Position numbers and translations under genes: made by a program. This document shows positions 56,080 through 64,000 of a stretch of DNA of 64,000 bases, one piece after another. Position 1 is the stretch's first letter, and every line of letters begins with the position of its first letter. A model generated the notes under the pieces. It did not search any database, had not been told where the DNA came from, and saw only the letters and a program-made list of their open reading frames with translations. The stretch is from contig CM055102.1 of the NCBI GenBank assembly GCA_029204225.1, positions 17,318,223-17,382,222 on the forward strand, written 5' to 3'. Source of the DNA: Diphasiastrum complanatum. Its lineage: Eukaryota; Streptophyta; Lycopodiopsida; Lycopodiales; Lycopodiaceae.

Positions 56080-56187
56080 TTAACCAGTGGGAGAGTGAAT
56101 CTAATGAGGAGGCGACATAATAGCTATTCGCTTAAAGAAACTTTTAGGTCTTCGCTTATTCGTTTGTCGTGATTCTATTGATCACAA

Positions 56188-56195
56188 TATAAAAG
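56188..56195 (+). promoter_or_regulatory. Candidate TATA box of SDR gene 2
   Basis: TATAAAAG in the conserved GATCACAATATAAA context shared with SDR gene 1. Confidence 0.5.
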
Positions 56196-56783
56196 CCCGG
56201 ATTGTTTCTTTGATGCTCAGAGGTTTCTATGGTAGCTCTGAATGAGGCCTTATCCGAGGGTTTGATGCTGAACAGATTACACCGTCTTCAACGCCTCTCT
56301 TCGGTTATCAGACTGTTTTCTAGGCCCTGTAGCGGAAGCAAACAAAACAAGAGCAACAGAAAACTATTCATTATTGAAGTCTAGGCTGTCACAGGACGAT
56401 ATTCCGAGGTAAAATCTTCAAAAAGTGTTCAATTACTAATGATTCTGCTAGAGATCGAAGATGCGGGGTTTGCTTCCTGGACCGACAAATGGCCTTGAAA
56501 CAGATGATAGTAAAATATCCGCTTTGGTCTTTCATTTATTAGTAGTTGTATTTTATAATCCAACATCCGATTCAGAGGATTATGTTTGCCTATAAGAAAT
56601 AGATTCTGAATACTAGTCTCATCTTGAAACAAAAAGTTTAGAGACTAACAGGTCCTTAAGCACCACCTGCTTCTTTATCATGCTTAGAGTTTCATGTCGC
56701 TTTCCTTCTATATTGCTATTCAGGAACTTAATCTGGACCGCGTCGATCCCGTAAACGCCGCAATCATTTGGAAAACTCCTAAA

Positions 56784-58514
56784 ATGATGACTACAAGAAG
56801 TTCTGACGGTGATGTCATTGCGAATGGATTTACATCAAACTCTTGCAAAAGGTCAGTATATTATCTTACTTCCGACTGCCTAATGTTCAGGTGCAGGCGC
56901 CTTGAGAATTGGAGAGTTCACTCTCTTAATAGTGTTTCCCATAGTCGCTTCCGAATCGATGTCCTCAAATTGATACACTTCAGTGAAATATTTTATTCTG
57001 GCATGCTTGTAAGTATTGTTATACATGCTTCTAGATTGTGCGCGCATTGCTCACTTTCAAACTGACGATTCATATAAAAATCTATATTCGCATGTATGTG
57101 TTTAACTTGAGAACCTAAGGAGTAGAAAAGGTTGCAAAGTTTCTATCAACAGCAGAATATTATTGCAGGGTTATTAGTACTACAATTAGCAATGCATCCG
57201 GATATCCATAACAGGGGTCCTCCCCACGGAGACAATCCAGGCCCCATTTTATAAAAAGTGTGGCCTCGATTGACTCCGTTCAGGTTATCCGTGTCATGAA
57301 TATCCGCATCCACAATGAACTATTTGCACTGTTTCAAAGTAGTGCAGGCTATATTATAATTTTACATTAGAATGCATTGAACCAGCATCAGATAAAGTTG
57401 TCAGTTGTGTAATATCGTAAAACAAGTATCATGCTTTTTAAGAAATCAAAGCATCTAAGTGTCTAATTCGATCGAGTACAGAAATGCAAACTAGCAAGAT
57501 GTTGGTACCCTATTGCCTCCACTGAATAAAGACGAACATTGTAGGATAGCACTGGTTGGCATACTCTAGCATACTGGTTGTCATTTTCTAATAGTCGCTT
57601 CCGAGTCGACTATCAGAAAATGCCAACCAGTTTCTATCAACAGCAGAATATTATTGCAGGGTTATTAATACTAGAATCAACAATGCATCTGGATATCCAT
57701 AACAAGGGGTCGCCTGTACGGAGACAATCGAGGCCTCGATCCTCCGGAGGCAAAAAAGAAACAGGCAAAACCTGCCTTTGAAAACAATGCATACATTTTT
57801 TGCTTATTAATTTGTCTGAAAATGGGCATAATAGGACGAGCATTGAACCATCATCATATAAAGTTGGTACCTTTGTAATACCATAAAATATTACAAGTAT
57901 CATGCTTTTTAAGAAATCAAAGCATATTAGTGTCATATTCCATTGAGTGCGTACATAAATGCAAAGTAGCAAGATCTCGATACCCTATTGCCTCCAATTA
58001 CTAAAGAAGAACATTGTAGCATAGCACTCGTTGCCATACTCCACCATAATGGTTGGCATTTTCCTTTCTTATCTCAAAGACTGAACCCTCTTAAAAGTGT
58101 GTGCATGTGGAGAGAAATGTATTATGGGAGGTGTTGGGTAGAGGACATTTTGCTCGGTTCGGCTTTCCAAAAAATTTTAGACGAGGCCCGGACATTATGC
58201 CTTGTTCCAAAATTTTTGAGGCTCGGCCTCCGAGCCTCACCCAAAAAATTATGGAAAGCCAAACCGGCGGGCAGAATGTCCTCTGCCCTGCACATTCCAT
58301 TGCGTAATAAGTACCCTGACTGTTTTCACATGTACAATATGAAGCGTAATAAGCAATTGACTTTGATTGGACATGCCATGTGGTAGTTGTATGGATGCAT
58401 AGGGTAGAAAGCGCAGCATCTCTGTTTGGAAAAAAGTACATATATATTCTGCTTTTTAATTTGTTAGAAAAATAGGCATAATAGTCACAAGGTATCCCAT
58501 TACAAGAACAAAAA

Positions 58515-58608
<94 letters not shown>

Positions 58609-60032
58609 ATTTTTGTGAATGCGTATATATAATATTTGTTGGGGAAGAAATTACCAATGTCATAGAACTTATAAGAGATTAGGCATTCATGCAACAAAAA
58701 GAGAGGCCATAATTTTCTTGCTATTTATGACTTGCATATAGAGGTGCATCTAGAGTGGGGGCATGCATGCAAGGAAAAGAGAGGAACATGACCTTTTTGC
58801 CATTTACAACTTGAATATAAAGGTACATCTAAAGAGTTATTGCAATAAAGTTTTAGAAATGTGTTACATTATTTTGTGCATACATACTCTTATAATTTAT
58901 GAGGGCACTTATAATTTAGGAAATTGACTTTGATTTGGCTTTTGCAAAAATTCCATTGACCAACTTGAACACATATTATTGCCTTTTGCAAGGCAATGCC
59001 AACAAAGCATGTGCTAATTCAGAAATCAAAGAATAAAATATCAAAGCTATTTGTTATCTTCTACTAAGAGATAAGTCATCGTTTGGTCTAATCTAAGATG
59101 AGGAGTTATGTTTTAGTAGAAGATAAAAAATGGAAGAAGCCACTATGTTCACATCAGTTCTTGAATCATCTATGTAATTTTACAACTTATCTCTTGTAGC
59201 AAGTATGATTCATAAATTCACAATAGCATAAAATGGGAATTTGAAGCGATATGATTAAACACTCATTTGTAGATTGAAAGACAAAGTGTGCATAATCACT
59301 GGAGCAGCAAGTGGACTAGGAGAGGCAACTGCCTATCTCTTTGCCTCTCATGGTGCCAGCCTCATCCTCGCTGACGTGCAAGATCAACTAGGCAGAGACG
59401 TGGCAGCTAAGATCGGACCCCAAGCCACCTACGTCCATTGCAATGTTTCAATTGAAGCCGACGTGGCTGCAATGGTGGACACTTGTATCCACCAGTTTGG
59501 TCGCTTGGACGTGTTGTACAACAATGCTGCCATTCTTTTCAATGATGGGCCCCTTGTTGACATGGACATCGCCCAGTTTGACATGGTACATGCAGTGAAT
59601 GTTCGTGGCGTCGCATTGGGGCTTAAGTATGGGGCACGTGTCATGGTCGAGGGTGGTTCGATCATCAACACCACTAGTATTTCAGCCACAATGGCTATAA
59701 AAAGTACTGACATGGCATACACATCATCCAAACATGCTATCTTGGGCCTAACAAAGGCTGCTGCTGAGAAACTTGGCCCATGTGGCATTAGGGTGAACAG
59801 TGTTGCCCCTGCCACTATGTTCACACCCATGGTCATAAAGGCAGTCCAAGGGACATCACTTAGTCTAGATATGTTTGCAGCTATGGTGGAAGCAAACAGA
59901 GTACTAAAATTGCAAGATGGCTTGAAAGTAGAAGATGTAGCTAATGCAGTCTTATTTCTTGCTAGCAATGAATCAAGGTATGTAAGTGGTCACAACTTAG
60001 TAGTCGATGGCGCGCATATTGTTCGTGCATAA
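56784..60032 (+). CDS. Short-chain dehydrogenase/reductase, SDR gene 2 (two exons)
   Basis: Proposed CDS is 56784-56851 joined to 59273-60032, 275 residues. The donor AAAAG|GTCAGT and acceptor CATTTGTAG|A rebuild the same Arg codon before LKDKVCIITG as in SDR gene 1. Exon 2 keeps TGAASGLG, LADVQDQLG, NNAA, TTS with the catalytic Ser, YTSSK and YVSGHNLVVDG. Identity to the first protein is high by eye, roughly 80%. It lacks the C-terminal 12-residue extension of gene 1 and ends VDGAHIVRA. The ATG in the intron end (59251) is out of frame here because of a one-base difference, which argues for the splice model in both genes. No stop or frameshift was seen, so it is probably functional. An NAD(H)-dependent, cytosolic alcohol dehydrogenase is expected; its substrate may differ from gene 1. 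Confidence 0.82.
57130..58065 (+). repeat. Tandem duplication inside the SDR gene 2 intron
   Basis: About 450 bp occurs twice (about 57130-57590 and 57617-58065). Each copy starts with TTTCTATCAACAGCAGAATA and ends near GTTG(C/G)CAT...TTTTC. SDR gene 1 has one copy (about 13430-13800). Copies differ by many substitutions, so this is not recent. Confidence 0.8.
58136..58288. mobile_element. 153-bp foldback (MITE-like) in the SDR gene 2 intron
   Basis: Arms of about 56-59 bases (58136-58191 and 58230-58288) are complementary with few mismatches. The outer ends are GGGTAGAGGACATTTTGC and the complement of GCAGAATGTCCTCTGCCC. A second nested palindrome (GAGGCTCGGCCTCCGAGCCTC) sits between the arms. 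It is absent from the SDR gene 1 intron, which fits insertion after duplication. A clear target duplication was not found, so the superfamily is unassigned. Confidence 0.7.
58518..58606 (+). repeat. Compound (AT)n(AG)n microsatellite
   Basis: About 44 bases of AT repeats followed by about 45 of AG, within the SDR gene 2 intron. Confidence 0.97.
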
Positions 60033-60610
60033 ACTATCTAGCATCAATTAAAATAAACTATAAAACCCATGAACTGAGTCTCTAATTTTTATCTCTCAAA
60101 ATTTACTTCTAGTCTATGATTGTATGTCGAGGAGAGATCTTCTTATATCACATGGTTTACTCATATTTCATAGAAAAATTTATTTTACATGATTGATATG
60201 TCAATCGTCATACTTTATATTGTGTATCATGCTTCATGAAAAACCATTTGAGTCATACTATATTTGCTAGCCATGTTTAAAGTGACAAACTTAAGAGAAA
60301 TTAGCAGTTTTATATTTGATGTTAATAAGTAGTGGTGTTTATCCTTTTATTCATTCTAGTGTTGAACTATTGTCCACTTTTCAAACGTCTTACTATTACA
60401 AACAATTTTGAAATTTATAAAGCGTAAAGGAGCCAAAAAACCAATAGGTCCACGTTAAGTTGATATAGATTACAATATACCAACAAGCTTGACTATAAGA
60501 AAAAGTGCATATATGTCATGTAAATCATGATTGTTCGACAGCTTTTAAACAAGTAATTGAAATTCATACGATATCTGAAGTGACAATCTCGTAGACAACA
60601 CCCAAAATCG

Positions 60611-63757
<3,147 letters not shown>

Positions 63758-64000
63758 CTCAAATGTGATAGGAGTAAAGAAATATAAACTGTAGCAACGT
63801 TTGGAGTATCCAAAAGATGTTATGCATGTCTTGCTACCCTCCTGTACTTGACTCACACTCAAGCACACCAACAAACCACCAGGTTTCACGCACAAAGTAT
63901 CATGCAATCACAATGCTCACATAGAGAGTCTATCACACTCTCGACCAACTGACTTGTCCCCATCCAACTTGACCACTGGACCACATGAGCGACATGGCTC

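Larger units (their letters stand above)
56080..60610 (+). repeat. Segmental duplication copy 2 (SDR locus)
   Basis: Counterpart of 12365-15545, in the same orientation, about 43 kb downstream. It is longer because its intron gained a tandem duplication, a foldback element and a microsatellite. Confidence 0.8.

Noticed and set aside
58091-58386. Similar ORFs on both strands around 58100-58380
   Set aside because: Arise from the foldback element, which reads similarly in both directions.
59274-59276. TTG at 59274 as a non-ATG start of SDR gene 2
   Set aside because: It is the second codon after the splice acceptor; splicing to 56784-56851 gives a normal ATG and the conserved N-terminus.

Overview
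This is a flowering-plant, gymnosperm or fern type nuclear DNA window: AT-rich, dominated by LTR retrotransposons with plant initiator-Met tRNA primer sites, long (CT)n/(GA)n microsatellites, and two intron-containing short-chain dehydrogenase (SDR) genes of a kind expanded in land plants. I cannot name the species. I saw no bacterial or organellar features, tRNA, rRNA or CRISPR.

Layout. 1-6301 is a minus-strand Ty1/copia element (G) interrupted by a second, 5'-truncated copia element (A). A keeps protease, integrase and RNase H, but its reverse transcriptase core is replaced by an unrecognised domain. 6960-7756 is a broken gene of unknown function. 8455-9010 is a Ty3/gypsy RT/RNase H relic. 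11434-12130 is a GC-rich repeat island. 13044-14798 is an intact SDR gene with a short first exon. 19600-25230 holds decayed Ty3/gypsy pieces ending in a 152-bp (GA)n tract. 26330-30205 (minus) is a decayed multi-exon gene whose introns are filled with AGTACC-type repeats.

30533-52372 is a Russian-doll nest. An old plus-strand copia (O) carries copia C in its 5' LTR and element E in its gag; C in turn carries element D in its gag. D (5.3 kb) and E (5.6 kb) have paired LTRs, plant PBS, PPT and perfect 5-bp target duplications, but no protease, integrase or RT that I can recognise. E has near-identical LTRs and one intact 1030-codon ORF: gag plus a long unrecognised domain. The same domain occurs in element A, 40 kb away, so a gag-linked accessory domain appears to have spread among related copia elements. 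D has a different unknown ORF pair containing an internal duplication. A, D and E share a G-box palindrome in their LTRs.

56784-60032 is the second SDR gene, a paralogue of the first. The duplicated block includes the promoter, intron and 3' flank (about 12365-15545 and 56080-60610). Its longer intron gained a tandem duplication, a 153-bp foldback and an (AT)n(AG)n tract. The two SDR genes are the only clearly intact host genes. They probably encode cytosolic NAD(H)-dependent alcohol dehydrogenases of the ABA2 / secoisolariciresinol-dehydrogenase-like group; the substrate is unknown.

All distances, difference counts and LTR boundaries were read by eye.
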